Program-made: the position numbers and the translations under genes
Source: Rhizopus arrhizus
Taxonomy: Eukaryota; Mucoromycota; Mucoromycetes; Mucorales; Rhizopodaceae
Reading direction: 5' to 3'
NCBI GenBank assembly: GCA_024220505.1
Contig: JAKZZE010000012.1
Coordinates: 1,178,001 to 1,242,000, forward strand
Length of the DNA: 64,000 nucleotides
The notes under the pieces: model-generated
Databases searched by the model: none
Told to the model about the DNA's origin: nothing
What the model saw: the letters and a program-made list of their open reading frames with translations, nothing else
Shown here: piece after piece, positions 36,172 to 47,899 of the stretch
Position numbering within the stretch: the first letter of the stretch is position 1
Layout: every line of letters begins with the position of its first letter

Positions 36172-37130
36172 TTATTTAAAGACAGATTTATCACTCACTT
36201 CAGTCTCTCGGCTTTCTTTTGCCATTGAGAGTCGAGCATTACGTTCGGTGTTATTCTTTTGTCTAGCAGCATATTTCACAAGTTTGCTCTTACGCATAGC
36301 AGCACGAACAAAGTTGGGGTGAACAAATTCAGGATTCTCATAAACAGTGGGACCACCAAAGGAACCCTCAAAAATTCTGATAGGTGTAAGACAGAAACGA
36401 GGGCCTATTTCTACCAAAGAAAGGTCATCCTTATCCAAATGAGTGTAACCTGGCGTATTTTGCTTGCTTTTTTCAACCACCTTTTTTATTATTATTAGTT
36501 GTGTGCTTGTTTAACTTATATTTCTTTCACTTGCCTGATAATTTCTAAACCAAACACGATTATCAACAATTGAGAAACTCAAGACATGATCAATGAAAGG
36601 CTTTGAGCGTCTTGTTCCTTTAGGCACATTGAATACTTGACCCAACAATTCCTTTAATAAACTCCAGTGAGGTGCAGAATCAAATGTCTTGTCAAATGAT
36701 AAAATATGTCTAGAACCCTTTAAACAATTGCCTGTCATTTTTAATTCGTCCATTGTATGTAAATTTTGAAGGTGAAATTTAACAGAGGGGCCGTTGGGCG
36801 TCTTCGCCATCCAAACATACAAGTCCTGCTTTTTTCTGGTTTCAAAAAATACGGCATTATTGCAGTTATTTAGATCAGCTAATTCGTTCAAGATATAAAG
36901 GTTGTTCTTTGTGTCTAGTTTGGCATCTTTTTTGGAATGAGGCAATAATCCTTCGAGATCGTTCATAAGGTGGCGATAACTATGGAAACAAAGTTATTAT
37001 TGTTTTCAGCACTCCATTCTTTTTAATGCTACCGATAAGTGACACCGCGAGAACAGAGCATCATGACTCTCTGTTTGTTGATTCTTTTGTCTTCAGAATT
37101 CTTTTTAGTTAATGCTTTATATGCTGACAT
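36172..37130 (-). CDS. BRX1: Ribosome biogenesis protein BRX1 (Brix domain)
   Basis: Three exons on the minus strand (37130-37033, 36979-36535, 36480-36172) give 283 residues. The Brix domain spans most of the protein: RVMMLCSRGVTYRYRHLMND, LLPHSKKDAKLD, NCNNAVFFETRKKQDLY, FHLQNLHTMDELKMTGNCLKGSR, HILSFDKTFD and VLSFSIVDNRVWFRNYQ. IGPRFCLTPIRIFEGSFGGPT follows. It acts in the nucleolus in assembly of the large ribosomal subunit. The second intron (36534-36481) begins with GCAAGT instead of GT; using the downstream GTGAAA donor would break the conserved NYQ-VVE junction. The gene is divergent from the polyQ gene with 436 bp between starts. Confidence 0.95.
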
Positions 37131-37566
37131 TTTATGCAGTAGATCAGTAGAAAAATAAAAAAAAATAAAAGGAGTACTTTCGCGGGGACTTTGAAATTTA
37201 ACCTGTGGCTTATGGTTGTCTTTGTGTAGATATGAGCCGAGACTTTATCTCTTTCTCTTGTAAGACAAACAAAATAGGTGTAATTGCTTATTTTAGTAAA
37301 CGCTTTATTAAAAGAAAAAGGAAAAGGCTTTTTTTTTTTTTTTATTTGTGTAGGGCATTTGATAAAGATATAAAAAGTATATTTTACTTCAAAATCTAAT
37401 TATAATTACCAACATAGTTGGTATCCAGATATGTTAGGGCATGTCTTGAAAGCATAAATGTATGAGGTCCGACTGATATTTACAAAGTTTCTCTCCCTTT
37501 TTTTATTATAAATTAATGTGCTTGTTTGTCAAATAAAAATTCATTTTTTTTCTTTTTCTTTAAAAT
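37131..37566. promoter_or_regulatory. Shared upstream region, BRX1 / polyQ gene
   Basis: A 436-bp divergent interval containing AT-rich DNA, a T run near 37330 and a pyrimidine-rich leader before 37567. No specific binding site could be assigned. Confidence 0.35.
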
Positions 37567-38303
37567 ATGTCTATTGAAAACTTGGCAGAAAATTTTAATC
37601 GAGTTCATTTTAGTTCTGAATCATTGCCTCAACAAAGGCAATATAACTATGCAAGTGGTAAGCACAAACAATACAAAAATCTAAACCATCTTAACATATA
37701 AAACACAGGTCATAAAAACAAAATTAATAGAAATCCTCAATGTATGCCAAGTGATGATGATGAAAACTCTTCGAGTGAAGATGAAAGAGAAAAGAAAAAA
37801 GCTAGTAAGCATAGATCAAACCCATTGCCAAGTGATGATGAAGATGACAATGAAACATCAGGTAACTTTCTTTTTTTCTTATTCTTGTTTTTATTCCCCT
37901 TTATTGCTCCTTTTTGGAATGATTACAAACTACTCGGAGTTTTGAGAAATTCCTGCAAACAATAATGTACTCACACATATACATAGATGATGACTGCCTG
38001 ATACAAAGAAAAAAGCCCACAAGTAAACCATCAAGAGAATTAAAGAAAACTTTACGCCAAACGCGCTCTGATGGAATCACAAATATGTATTCTAATAATA
38101 ACAAATTATCTATGAACACTACTCGTTCAACCGATGATCTTACAAGGACAAGAAGAATCAGCCAGCAAATAGACAACGATGATGATGACGAAATCATTGG
38201 ACAGCAATTGATATATCAGCAGCAGCAGCAGCAGCAGCAGCATGATGCAGTGTATCAAATGCATCAATATCAACAACAACATTACCATGTTCAGCAAAGA
38301 AAA

Positions 38304-38336
<33 letters not shown>

Positions 38337-38789
38337 ATGCGCATGTCTGGTATGGATTTATTAATACAAAGGGAACAAGAAAAAGCAGAATCAAAACGCC
38401 AAAAGCCAAAGATTGTACCAGGCAAAGTCAAGATTGAAGGTTTATTAAGTAAATTACCTGAACAGGGAACACATAATATTAGCTTTCAACAGTTACAACT
38501 TCAACAACAGACTGTATTAAAGCCTGCTAAAAAGGTACCTAAAGCACCACAACAACAGCCAGCAATATACCCTTCACTTGACTATGGAAGGATGATGTAT
38601 AACCCTTCTGTGGGAGGAATGCCAAACACATTCTATCAATTACCCAGTATTCCCATAAGTAATGGAAACTTATACATGAATTATAATACTACTCAACCTC
38701 TAAGACCTGGAAGTGCTATGTCTACTAATACCAATAACAATAACAACAGTCATCGGCAGTTACCTAGTCCTTCCATTCCTTTTGTATAA
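37567..38789 (+). CDS. PolyQ-rich disordered protein of unknown function
   Basis: Three exons (37567-37657, 37709-37861, 37987-38789) encode 348 residues. The N-terminal part has two acidic SDDDE/SDDEDD clusters of casein-kinase-2 type next to basic patches. The centre holds two glutamine tracts: one from eight pure CAG codons near 38218-38241 and one from mixed CAA/CAG near 38305-38335. Then come a basic helix (REQEKAESKRQKPKIVPGKV), a Tyr/Met/Pro/Asn-rich tail and PSPSIPFV at the C-terminus. No folded domain is recognised. Low-complexity proteins of this kind are often transcription or RNA-granule factors, but nothing here decides that. The CAG tract is likely length-polymorphic between strains. 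Confidence 0.7.
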
Positions 38790-39236
38790 GTAGTATCTTT
38801 CTGTAACATCAAACATCCTGAAACTCAAAAAGGGGAAGAGTTTAGTAAGGAGAAAGGGAAAAAATAAACAAATAGGGTATGGTTATCCCTTTTTATCTTA
38901 AATAGGATGCTTTATTCACACCTTTTCTTTCTTTTCTCTTTCTTTATTGTTAATTTGATAAAACAAAACACGGTTCATTTATAATAATAAATATATAATG
39001 AGGTCTTTTTTTAAGCATACAATATTTACCAATGAGAATATTGAATTGAGGAAATAGTTACTTGAACAATGAGTTGTTGAAAAGATATAGCTTTTATTGA
39101 AAATTTTAAAATTAACTGTAAATACCAAAAAGAATACCATATACCGGTACTTTATACAAACAATCTTTCAAAAGCAAGCGATCAATTCCATCAATTAACA
39201 AATTGAATGATTTGACAAAATCTAGATGGTATGTAC
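38790..39236. other. Intergenic region
   Basis: About 450 bp of 3' flank, AT-rich and CT-rich, leading into the remnant-bearing interval. Nothing recognised. Confidence 0.35.
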
Positions 39237-40000
39237 CGTCTTAGTTAACTACTTTTGGATTTTTGATTTCAAAATGTAACAGCTGCTGTTCCAAATTTTT
39301 ATATCTTGATTTGAATCCGCCATCCGATTTTCTTCCTATTGCTTCCTTTCGTAATTTGCTGTCAAGCAACTTCTCATCGTTTCTCACAATATATGATTTT
39401 AGCCATGCATAATCTTAAGTATATACAAAATATAAATGCTTAAATGCTTTAAAGTATTTGCTTTCTTTTAAAAACGGTGGTGTTAACGAAAGAAAGTACG
39501 TGTTTTTGAATTTATCTTTCAAATATTGTAAGCCTTTGCTGGAACCACATTCTCTTGTACTATTATAAAATTAGATGCTAATAAGCCTCTTTTTAAAAGT
39601 TAATTAATGTTTAGCTTACATATTTCCAACCGCTTCATACATCATTTCAAAATAACCACTACTATTGAACATCAAACTTGATGCCATTTTCATGGCAAGC
39701 ATTCTGTCTCTAACAGACCAAAGTTAATAATGATCGTATACAAATATTAATTTTTATTTCCATCTTGTATATCCTAACTAATTAAATTGAAATAAATCAA
39801 TTTCTTTTTTGTTAATTGGAGGTTTGTACTTTCCTCAATCTCTTCAATCATTTTTTTCTATATATTTTCTTGTCAAATTTATGCCTCTGGGGTTTTTCTG
39901 AAATAAAGAAAATACCATTCAAAGCGCTATAAATATTTAAAAAGTACTAAGAACTGATAACTTTATCAATTTTAATAAATTCATATTTATATTTCGCCAA
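39237..40000 (-). pseudogene. Broken coding remnant of unknown family
   Basis: Reading the minus strand from about 39715 down to the TAA near 39242 gives protein-like pieces. The first includes MLAMKMASSLMF and SGYFEMMYEAVGN. A plausible intron follows (39618 down to 39560). The next pieces are TRECGSSKGLQYLKDKF, FLSLTPPFLKESKYF and WLKSYIVRNDEKLLDSKL, ending near FEIKNPKVVN. One junction near 39430 has no usable donor, and upstream pieces carry stops, so this is either a decayed gene or one whose structure I cannot resolve. I do not recognise the family. It lies just downstream, on the same strand, of the non-LTR-type remnant and could belong to the same element. Confidence 0.4.
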
Positions 40001-40239
40001 TCGCAGAACTTATTTAGCCTGACTTGGCAGCTTTTTTGCAGTCTTTTCTAAATTTTTAGAGCTTCTTGCCATCATCATACCCATCAATGTGTCACTTAAA
40101 AACAAAAATACAACCAATAATATGTACAGTACATTTAGATTTATTAATATAAGGCTTACCTTAATGCTTACAAAGACTGGTTCACCTTTTACTTCGCTGC
40201 CTGCCGAATAAGAACGGAATTGAAATATAATTGTGCAAA

Positions 40240-41060
40240 CGATAATTGAAATCATCCGTAATTAGAATTTTGTTATTTACGTTTTTGAGTTTGTCGAAAA
40301 TGAACGGTATTTGGATTAAACCATCGAAAAGAAATTTTATGCAGTCTCGGATAGGATGGCCCTGTTCATTACAATTGAAACTATGTTTTGTATTGATGGG
40401 ATTTCAGCAGCCAGCTCTACAACAATCCTTCCTTTAGCAAAATCGGTGATGGGGAAGCATCTCATCCTACGTAAGCAAAAGACCTCATTTACTGTCAATC
40501 TGTTCAATGACACGACTATACTTTCCGAAACATTTATTTTTGGCGTTGAGAAAATCCAGATTAAGGACGGCGTAACATTGACCAACAAAATAGTCTCTAT
40601 CTTTAATAAAGCCTATATCCAGTACTTGTCCAAAAGAGAAAGAAGGGCTCTCTAAGTGTGGATGGATGAATAAATCATTGATAGTGATGTTCTCATCAAA
40701 AGTAAAGCTTGAGGAACAAAGCTATTTGTAGAGTACCACCACTAAAATCCCAGGCGGTTTTAATAAAAGTCTACTATACTTTTGCTCAACAAAAAGTCGA
40801 CCACGGTAGATAAAAGTTTCTAAACTGTAAAAGGAACTAAAGATTTTTTTTTAAAATTGTGCTACATCTTGGATAGTTGTAACATCAATCAAAAAACTCT
40901 CTTCCTCAAGACCTTTCATCCAAGTTGTAATGCTTTTGGAAGAAATGAAAAGAGTCGAATGTACTAGGGCTTGTAGCGTATTTGAAGCAGAAGAATCCCT
41001 TTGTACAGGGATTACAGGTTTAGTACCTACTTTAGCTCAAAATAAATAAAAACAACATAC
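40240..41060 (-). mobile_element. Decayed gag/ORF1-like remnant of a retroelement
   Basis: The minus strand carries fragments in several frames that together look like a non-LTR ORF1 or gag protein. At about 40680-40490 one frame reads FGQVLDIGFIKDRDYFVGQC and continues with YAVLNLDF, an RRM-like pattern common in such ORF1 proteins. At about 40390-40340 another frame gives SFNCNEQGHPIRDC, a CCHC zinc knuckle whose first Cys has become Ser. Upstream (41030-40860) a third piece includes SSASNTLQALVHSTLF and TTWMKGLEEESF. Stops and frameshifts separate the pieces. No reverse transcriptase, terminal repeats or target-site duplication were found nearby, so boundaries are approximate. Confidence 0.55.
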
Positions 41061-41842
41061 GATCAACAGGGTCTGTCCTGTTTGTCATCAAAGTCGCCTG
41101 AGTTTAAATATATGTTTGTGTGTGTATTTTGTAACTGAAAGAACAATCCAATTTATAAATGGATTAAATTTTTTTTGGAGAGCTTTAAAATTTTTTTTAC
41201 ATGTGTGTGGCTGATACTATTACTTGAACAACATTCGTGGGAAATTACTGTCATTTTTTTTTTTTGATCCGCTCATCACTTAAAAAAGCATAGATTCTGT
41301 AACTATATTTCTAGATCCACCTTTTCTATTACACATAAATACTTATTAAGTATACCATTTTTTCTATATTAAAATTCCTAATAAACTGGTTAGCAGTTAG
41401 CTCAATGATACTCTTATATTATTTAAATATGCTTAGAGGATCAATAAACATATATCTAATTACAAAGTTGAAACTTGATCGCTTCAACGGATATAAGACC
41501 ACAACTCAATGAAAGGCCGACAGAAATCGGATACCAAAACTGATTTGAACAAGACATTTACTCATTGTTTATTAAGGAACTCATTTCTTTTTCTTTTTCT
41601 TGTGTTTTTACTTACATCTCTTTTTCTCATTGACTATTCTGCTATCAAACTAAAGAACTCGTACAACTTTTCAGATCAAATCAATAAAATAAAAAAAGAC
41701 TATATTCTCTATAATTTAACATGATGTCTCAGATTCATTCGTTTTCTCCGAAAAAAAAAAAAAAAAAAAAAAAAAAAACGCTTCATATATATTTTTTTCT
41801 TTTTTATACTTTGCTGCCTTGTTCCTTCTTTTATTTTTTCTG
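41061..41842. other. Intergenic region
   Basis: About 780 bp, AT-rich, with a run of 28 A at 41751-41778. A 71-codon frame at 41509-41724 starts with ATG and has one hydrophobic segment, but nothing else supports it as a gene. The AVT leader is at the right end. Confidence 0.4.
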
Positions 41843-43346
41843 ATGCATGAGTCAAAATCAAATATTTTAAAGGCTTATTTTTCTAAAAACAAAAAAAATC
41901 CACCAAGCACAGGTAAAAAAATAAATAAAATGGGATCAGACATAAAACTGATTTCTTTGGAATAGTAGCTGAAGATGTAACAATATCATCCTCATCCAAT
42001 GAACAAGATAAATTGGAGTTTGGTATTGATAGATCAAAGCAGGGATCAAGTTTTACTGCATTTTTTAGTGTTGTTTGTGTTGTGGCTGGTACGGGTGCAT
42101 TAGGTTTACCCTATGCTTTAAGTCAAGGGGGGTGGATCGGTTTATTCATTTTAGCCCTTAGTTGGATTCTGTCCGTTTGTATGCAATTCAAATTTTATAG
42201 CTTCATTTATCTGTATTAACAAAACCTTATATCAGATACTGGTATCATCTTGATTAAATCCATGTACTATGATAATACGCGTCGGCTTTCATCTTATCAA
42301 GAAGTAGCAACAGCTGCTTTTGGTCCTATTGGTGGCTGGTTGGCTTTTTTCTTTACAGCAATTACATTAGTAGGCGTTCCAGTATTATACATCCTATTAT
42401 CCGGCTCAAATCTTCATAATGTCGCCAAGGGTACACCAGCAGAATTGACGTTCCCGATCTGGGTCATTATCTGTGCAGCGATCATTGCTGTTCCCTTTTT
42501 GTTTTTTAGGTCGCTTGGAGAAATTGCTATTCTCAGTTGCTTTGGTATGCTTTCAACCGTTATTGTTATCTTGATTGTTCTTGGTGTATCCGTTCAACAA
42601 CTACCTGAGCAAGTGGATGTACATCACGATTCTGTCATTTGGAAAATGTTTCCTATCGCCCTAAGTTCTATTGTTTTCAGTTTTGGTATGTTTACATTGA
42701 ACTTTTTTTTTAAAAACATAGAAAATGTTAACTTTTTTTAGGTGGTAACCCTGTCTATGCTCATGTGGAAGCCAGTATGCGCCGACCTAAAGACTGGAAC
42801 ATGGTTTGCTTTACAGGTCTTACATTCTGTGTCATTCTCTACTTTTTAACTGCTGTACCAGGTTATTATGTATATGGTACTGGTGTTCAATCCCCTGTCT
42901 ATGACAGTTTACCTAACGGCGGACCCAAATCAGCATCTATCATCATCATCACTATTCATTTGATTCTCGCTACCCCTATTTTATTGACATCGTTTGCTCT
43001 GGATGTAGAAAAGATGCTTAAAATTAACTCTGAGCATCGATCAAGACCTGTTGAGTGGGCTCTGCGTTTTATGTTTCGCGGTGCCCTGATTGTGGTCATC
43101 ACAGTCATTGCGATTTATGTCCCTTTTTTTGGTGACTTTATGTCTTTATTGGGTGCCTTTTCAAACTGTGCATTGGTCTTTATTTTTCCTGTTGTTTTTT
43201 ATTACAAGTTGACAGGAATTCGAGGCAAGCCATGGTATGATTATATCCTGGGATTCTTAACACTTTTGCTGGGTATCGTTGGTTTAATCTTTGGAACAAT
43301 CTCCGCTATTGAAGCATTGAATAATGATTTCAAGAATAGAAAATAA
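41843..43346 (+). CDS. Amino-acid transporter, AAAP/AVT family (vacuolar type)
   Basis: Four exons (41843-41912, 41966-42178, 42236-42685, 42742-43346) give 445 residues starting MHESKSNILKAYFSKNKK. After a short polar N-terminus come about eleven membrane segments. The first has the family motif GTGALGLPYALSQGGWIGL. Others include WLAFFFTAITLVGVPVLYIL, AIIAVPFLFFRSLGEIAILS, GGNPVYAHVEASMRRPKDW and FALDVEKML. The arrangement fits fungal AVT proteins, which move neutral amino acids across the vacuolar membrane using the proton gradient. Its neighbour encodes the V-ATPase proteolipid that builds this gradient; the pairing may be coincidental. The first intron contains an in-frame ATG (41930), but that frame stops, so the upstream start is preferred. 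Confidence 0.88.
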
Positions 43347-43510
43347 TCCACACCTCTTTCCATACTTTCATTTTTTGTAAGCATACATTATTATTCTCAA
43401 TTCACTTTAAATTTTTTTTAAAGAAAAAAATATGATTACATAAAAAAGATGTATAAAAATCTTTTTAATATACACGGTATAAAACTTGTTTCATAATAAA
43501 ATCATCCTTT

Positions 43511-44235
43511 TTACTGGCAAACACTTTCAGTACCAGAGGCCTTTGTGTTCAAAATCAAAGCAACAATAAGACCATAAAGACCCAATACTTCAGCAAAAAT
43601 CAAAATCAAGATCTATAAACACATTAGATATCTCTTGTTTGTTTTTGCTTTGATTTCATTTACCATTCCGACAAACATTCTAGGTTGTTGAGCAGTTGCA
43701 CGTACACCAGCATCACCGGTAATACCAATAGCAATACCAGCTATAAATAACACGTTATTTAAACACATACAAAATGAAAAGACAACATACCAGCAAGACA
43801 GGAAAGACCAACAGAAAGGCCAGCAGCCATCTGAACAAAACCACTAAAAAGTGTTTGCTTCATAGCAAGTCCACCAGATAAAAGAACGGAGACAACAACA
43901 CCATAAATACCCAAAATACCAGCCATGACAACAGGAACAATACACTTTAACACTAAATCAGGACGCAAAACACCCATAGCAGAAAGACCAACACCAGATT
44001 TGGCAGTACCATAAGCAGCACCGAGACCTGCAATGAGTTATTATAAAGATAAAATCTCGTGAAAAAAGCAAAACTTACAGCTGAAAACAATGGCAGCAGC
44101 ACAACCCATGGTGCCAAAGAAAGGAGCATAGACAGGACTATAGGAATACATTAATATTACTGCTTCTCTTTTCCTCCTTCTCTCTTTCTTTCTCTTCATC
44201 TCGAGAATGAATTGTTCTTACCAGTATTCACTCAT
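43511..44235 (-). CDS. VMA3: V-type H+-ATPase 16-kDa proteolipid, subunit c
   Basis: Five exons on the minus strand (44235-44222, 44137-44079, 44027-43791, 43740-43664, 43612-43511) encode 162 residues. The first exon carries only 14 coding nt. Four membrane helices are present with [59 protein letters not shown] and [19 protein letters not shown]. The proton-carrying Glu is in the fourth helix (FAEVLG). It forms the rotor ring of the vacuolar proton pump. A run of 32 A at 44342-44373 lies about 107 bp upstream of the start codon, in the promoter or leader. The stop is 165 bp from the convergent AVT gene. Confidence 0.97.
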
Positions 44236-44340
44236 TGTACTATAAAAAGAAAAAAATATATTTTGAAAAGTTGAAATTAGAAATTAAAAAAAAAAAACAA
44301 GCTTTTTCTGCTACAACTTACGTTTAGTTTCTAAAAGGTT

Positions 44341-44378
<38 letters not shown>

Positions 44379-44551
44379 AAAAAGAGGGGGAAAGCAAAGT
44401 GTAAGAGAATAAGATTAGAAAACAGTCACGTCAGATGTGCATATTTATGATCGACTGAATGAGTGAGAAGTTTATGCAACAAAATAATAGTTTTTTTTTT
44501 ATTTAACAATGATGAGAAATGAATGCTAAGGATACAAACACATACAAATAA
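44236..44551. other. Upstream region of VMA3 and 3' flank of Rck2 paralogue A
   Basis: A 316-bp interval containing the run of 32 A (44342-44373) followed by purine-rich DNA. No other feature recognised. Confidence 0.4.
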
Positions 44552-46381
44552 CTACACAGGTACATGCATATTTCTTCTACCGAGCAACGTAGCATTATTC
44601 ATATTTAAATCGAATGTCTTTTTTACTTTTTGATTCACAATGGCTGGTTTATCCTTAAATGTTTGAGATTTCATTTTAGATGTAATATGATCTACTGTAT
44701 TTTCTCCTTCTGAAGACGCGTATTCATCATCTGAAAGAGCGTTGCCTGAACTGAACATGTACCATTTGTTTCTCTTACGTTTATTTTCTTTTCTATAAGC
44801 TCGTTCCTCTCCTATACGATGAACAGCGCAAGATACATCAAATACTTCTTTCATGGAAGTTAGGCCTGACAAAAAGACATCTTTTCTCTTAGTTCTTGTT
44901 GTGATTGGTGTGATGGATATGGTTTCAGTGGCTAAGGAAGTTGTGGTAGATGGAGGGACGATCAGACCAGGTGAACAAATACTATTTTTAGTCTCAGTGA
45001 CAGAAGCATCGTTGTCATCATTATGAGACGCTGCGGGTGTGTCCTAGAATTATTTATAAGCTTTTCATTACAAATTCTGACCTTTTTAGCTTACCCATCT
45101 ATTTAACCAAGGATGAGCCAGGAATTGATCAATCGTATATCTCTTCTTGGGATTGATTTCCAATAGATGGCTGACAAGATCTTTAGCGTCATCTGAAATA
45201 TGATCCCACCAAGGGCTCAAGAAAGTATAATGTCCCTTGGCCACTTTTTCGGTGAGTGTATCAATGCTTTCGTCGTAAAAGGGTGGGAACCCGCAGAGCA
45301 TCGTATAAAGCACACAGCCCAGGGCCCACATATCGACTGATTTTGAGTATCGTTCATCTCTCACAATTTCAGGTGCTGTGTAGCCAACCGTACCACAGGG
45401 TGTCATGGTTTGTTTGTCCCACACGATTTTGGATAAACCAAAATCAGCAATCTTAACTTTACCAATCCCACCGCCACCGATACCAGGTACAAATTCACCC
45501 TCATCTTCTTTGGGTTCATCGTCATTCTCTGGTTGTGTGGGAAGTGGACTATATTTTCGTTCCATAAATGGTATAGGCTCAAATAATATATTTTCTGGTT
45601 TGATGTCTCTACAAAATTGATGAGAATGAGAGAGAGCGTGTTTAAAAATAGATTTTGTACCTGTGAACAACCCCTTTTTCTTCATGCAAATAACGAATTC
45701 CTTCAGCCACTTGCCTAATACAATGACGAGCCAAATCTTCACTAAAATAAGTCAGCTGAACAAGTTGATGGAATATTTCTCCACCATCCATTAATTCCAG
45801 GACTAAGAAATAATGCTGTATCATTGTTGTGTAAATAAAGTTGGAAATCTACATAAACACATACATGAAATTACGATTTTACCTCTTGTGTTTCCTTGAA
45901 AAATAAAAATTTCACAACAGAAGGATGATTCATAGTACGCATGATTTGAACTTCTTTAAGTACACTCGCTTTCTTCATTACACACACAATACTTGAGTAA
46001 GTTTGTGTATCTTTAATAAACCCATGATTTTTTATTTACCTGAATTTGATTTAACTCGTATTTTCGTATGATTTTAATAGCTACGAATTGATTTGATGTC
46101 TTATCGAAAGATTTGTATACGTTTGAAAATGCGCCTCTGTTTTTGTGTGTTGTTATTATTAATCAAATAGTTTCATATGAATTATATATTCTTTACTCTC
46201 CAAGTTTCTTTATTAACGTATAATCTTCTAACCCTTCATATTTTGGCAACCTTGATTTAGCTATTGTATCTTCTTTTACAATACGAGACATAGTTTTATG
46301 TTTATTCGCTTTCTCTTCTTCTGATGATACGTCATGGTTGTTATTACGAAATATACTCTTTAATTGATTGAAGACTGACAT
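44552..46381 (-). CDS. MAPK-activated Ser/Thr kinase, Rck2/Srk1 type (paralogue A)
   Basis: Six exons on the minus strand (46381-46197, 46136-46040, 45972-45883, 45815-45661, 45608-45095, 45043-44552) give 510 residues. All kinase motifs are present: glycine loop [14 protein letters not shown] lysine, VVHRDIKPEN, DFGLSK and [13 protein letters not shown]. The catalytic domain carries the Rck2/Srk1-specific insert [20 protein letters not shown] before DFG, and the [16 protein letters not shown] and [13 protein letters not shown] blocks. The tail is Ser/Thr-rich and ends near [13 protein letters not shown], an element shared with paralogue B. These kinases are phosphorylated by the Hog1/Sty1 stress MAPK and adjust translation or cell-cycle timing. 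Paralogue B at 60.3-62.3 kb has the same intron positions. Confidence 0.93.
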
Positions 46382-47041
46382 TATTTTAAAACAAGTAGAT
46401 AAAAAAAGTAAAAAAATATAAAAAGAAAGAAAATAGAAAATTATATTTAACTTTTTTTTTGCAGAATCAAGTGCTTTATATAAAAAAAGGGGTACATAAC
46501 TCCGCAATAGGCATTGTAAGTGTCATAAATGATATCATTTTTATTATACAATAAGACGCTAATCCTTACATTAAAGGAGGCTATTGTTTCAATTCACCTA
46601 AAATGGCCTGTTTTTCTTTTTTGGAAGGTTCAATTTAATAACTAAATTTTATGTTAAGGAACTTAAATTGAACACGGCCGATCTATTTAAACACAACATA
46701 GTTTTTCTTTGGATAAAATCAAACAAGTTTTTTTTTTTTTTGTTATCCCTTTTTATGGTTTTAACTGGTTGTCAAGTTACAAATTTCCTGTATCCATGGT
46801 AGCTCAATCTCGACATGTTCAACACTTTCTCTCTCCCATTTATTGTTTCAATTTTTGCTCCAATTGCGTATCACAAATGTTACAAAATATAAAAGAGGTC
46901 TTGTTATAAATTTGGCGACAATGGCTCTGTAGAAAGTTCAAGAAAAAAAATTGTCAGCTGAAATAAAAAACAAACACCGAAAGCAGATTCAGGGCAACCA
47001 CACACATACGCGAAGTTTTTTTTTTTGTTTAATCAATTCAC
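46382..47041. other. Intergenic region
   Basis: About 660 bp. It contains the kinase A leader and T-rich stretches (46729-46741). The frames present are short and T-driven. Nothing recognised. Confidence 0.35.
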
Positions 47042-47455
47042 TCATTTTTTTTCAAACTCGCTTTCAGATGGAATGGTATCTTTGGGATGTTTAGCCTATA
47101 AAATCATACGAAATTCAGTTCTCTCTCTCTATAAAGAAACAGTCGCAGACTTACTTCGAAATGCTGAACCAAAAGTTTATAATTAGCAAGTGCAATAAAG
47201 CATTTAGGACACTTGATCTATTATTTTCCCGCCTCCCCAGTATTTAGTCTTAATTTTATTGACAACGCTTTTTCCTTTACCTGAAGACCAGCAGCACGAG
47301 CTCCTAACTGCGAACCTTTTGCTGAACGCTTAGCAGCTTCCTTTTGAGCTTTCTGTCTAGAAGGAGGGAAGATATTGTTCAAGCTATTCTCATTTTCTCA
47401 ACTACATAATTCCATTTTGTTACCTAGCTTGTTCCTTTTGATGACCACGAGCCAT
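47042..47455 (-). CDS. ZNF706-like small zinc-finger protein
   Basis: Four exons on the minus strand (47455-47424, 47356-47281, 47217-47155, 47095-47042) give 74 residues; no single frame longer than ~30 codons exists, so it is easily missed. The N-terminus MARGHQKEQARQKAQKEA matches the 4F5/SERF-like basic head. The C-terminal half is a single C2H2 finger, CPKCFIALANYKLLVQHFEAKH, with Cys-x2-Cys and His-x4-His spacing, followed by PKDTIPSESEF. This is the layout of human ZNF706 (76 residues). Proteins of this family are conserved from fungi to animals and bind nucleic acids or modulate protein aggregation; the fungal role is unclear. Confidence 0.9.
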
Positions 47456-47899
47456 TAGTGAATTTGAAAAGAAGAATAAAAAAGAAAAGTAAAGAACAAA
47501 CAAGTAAAAAATCTTTGATTGTACAAGTCACGGACTTCGAACAAGTATAGTACATGAACAGCAATCTACACTACCTTTATCAGTTATTGGTAGGCTGAGT
47601 TGAAATAATTGGAGAAGAAACATAACAAAATTGGAAAGAATTCAGAGTAAAAATTGGCAAGAGGCCCAAATGGAAAGCAAAGAAAATACCCAAATAGATG
47701 TAAAATAAAATATAAAAAATGTTAGATGCATCTTTGGTTGAATTGTTTAGTGTACTTACATGAAAGCGAAAATAATCAGTATATGTATAGGGGTGAAACT
47801 AATAAAAAGAAAAAACGAGTAAGAACTCAAAAGTTACTATTATTTTTGTTACTTACACTTAATGCATTTAGATATTGAATAGCGATAACTGTTTAAGAG
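47456..47899. other. Intergenic region
   Basis: About 440 bp between the ZNF706-like gene and the Fanzor relic, AT-rich, without recognisable features. Confidence 0.35.

Noticed and set aside
41509..41724. 71-codon frame with a hydrophobic stretch
   Set aside because: Only one weak feature; no splice or homology support.
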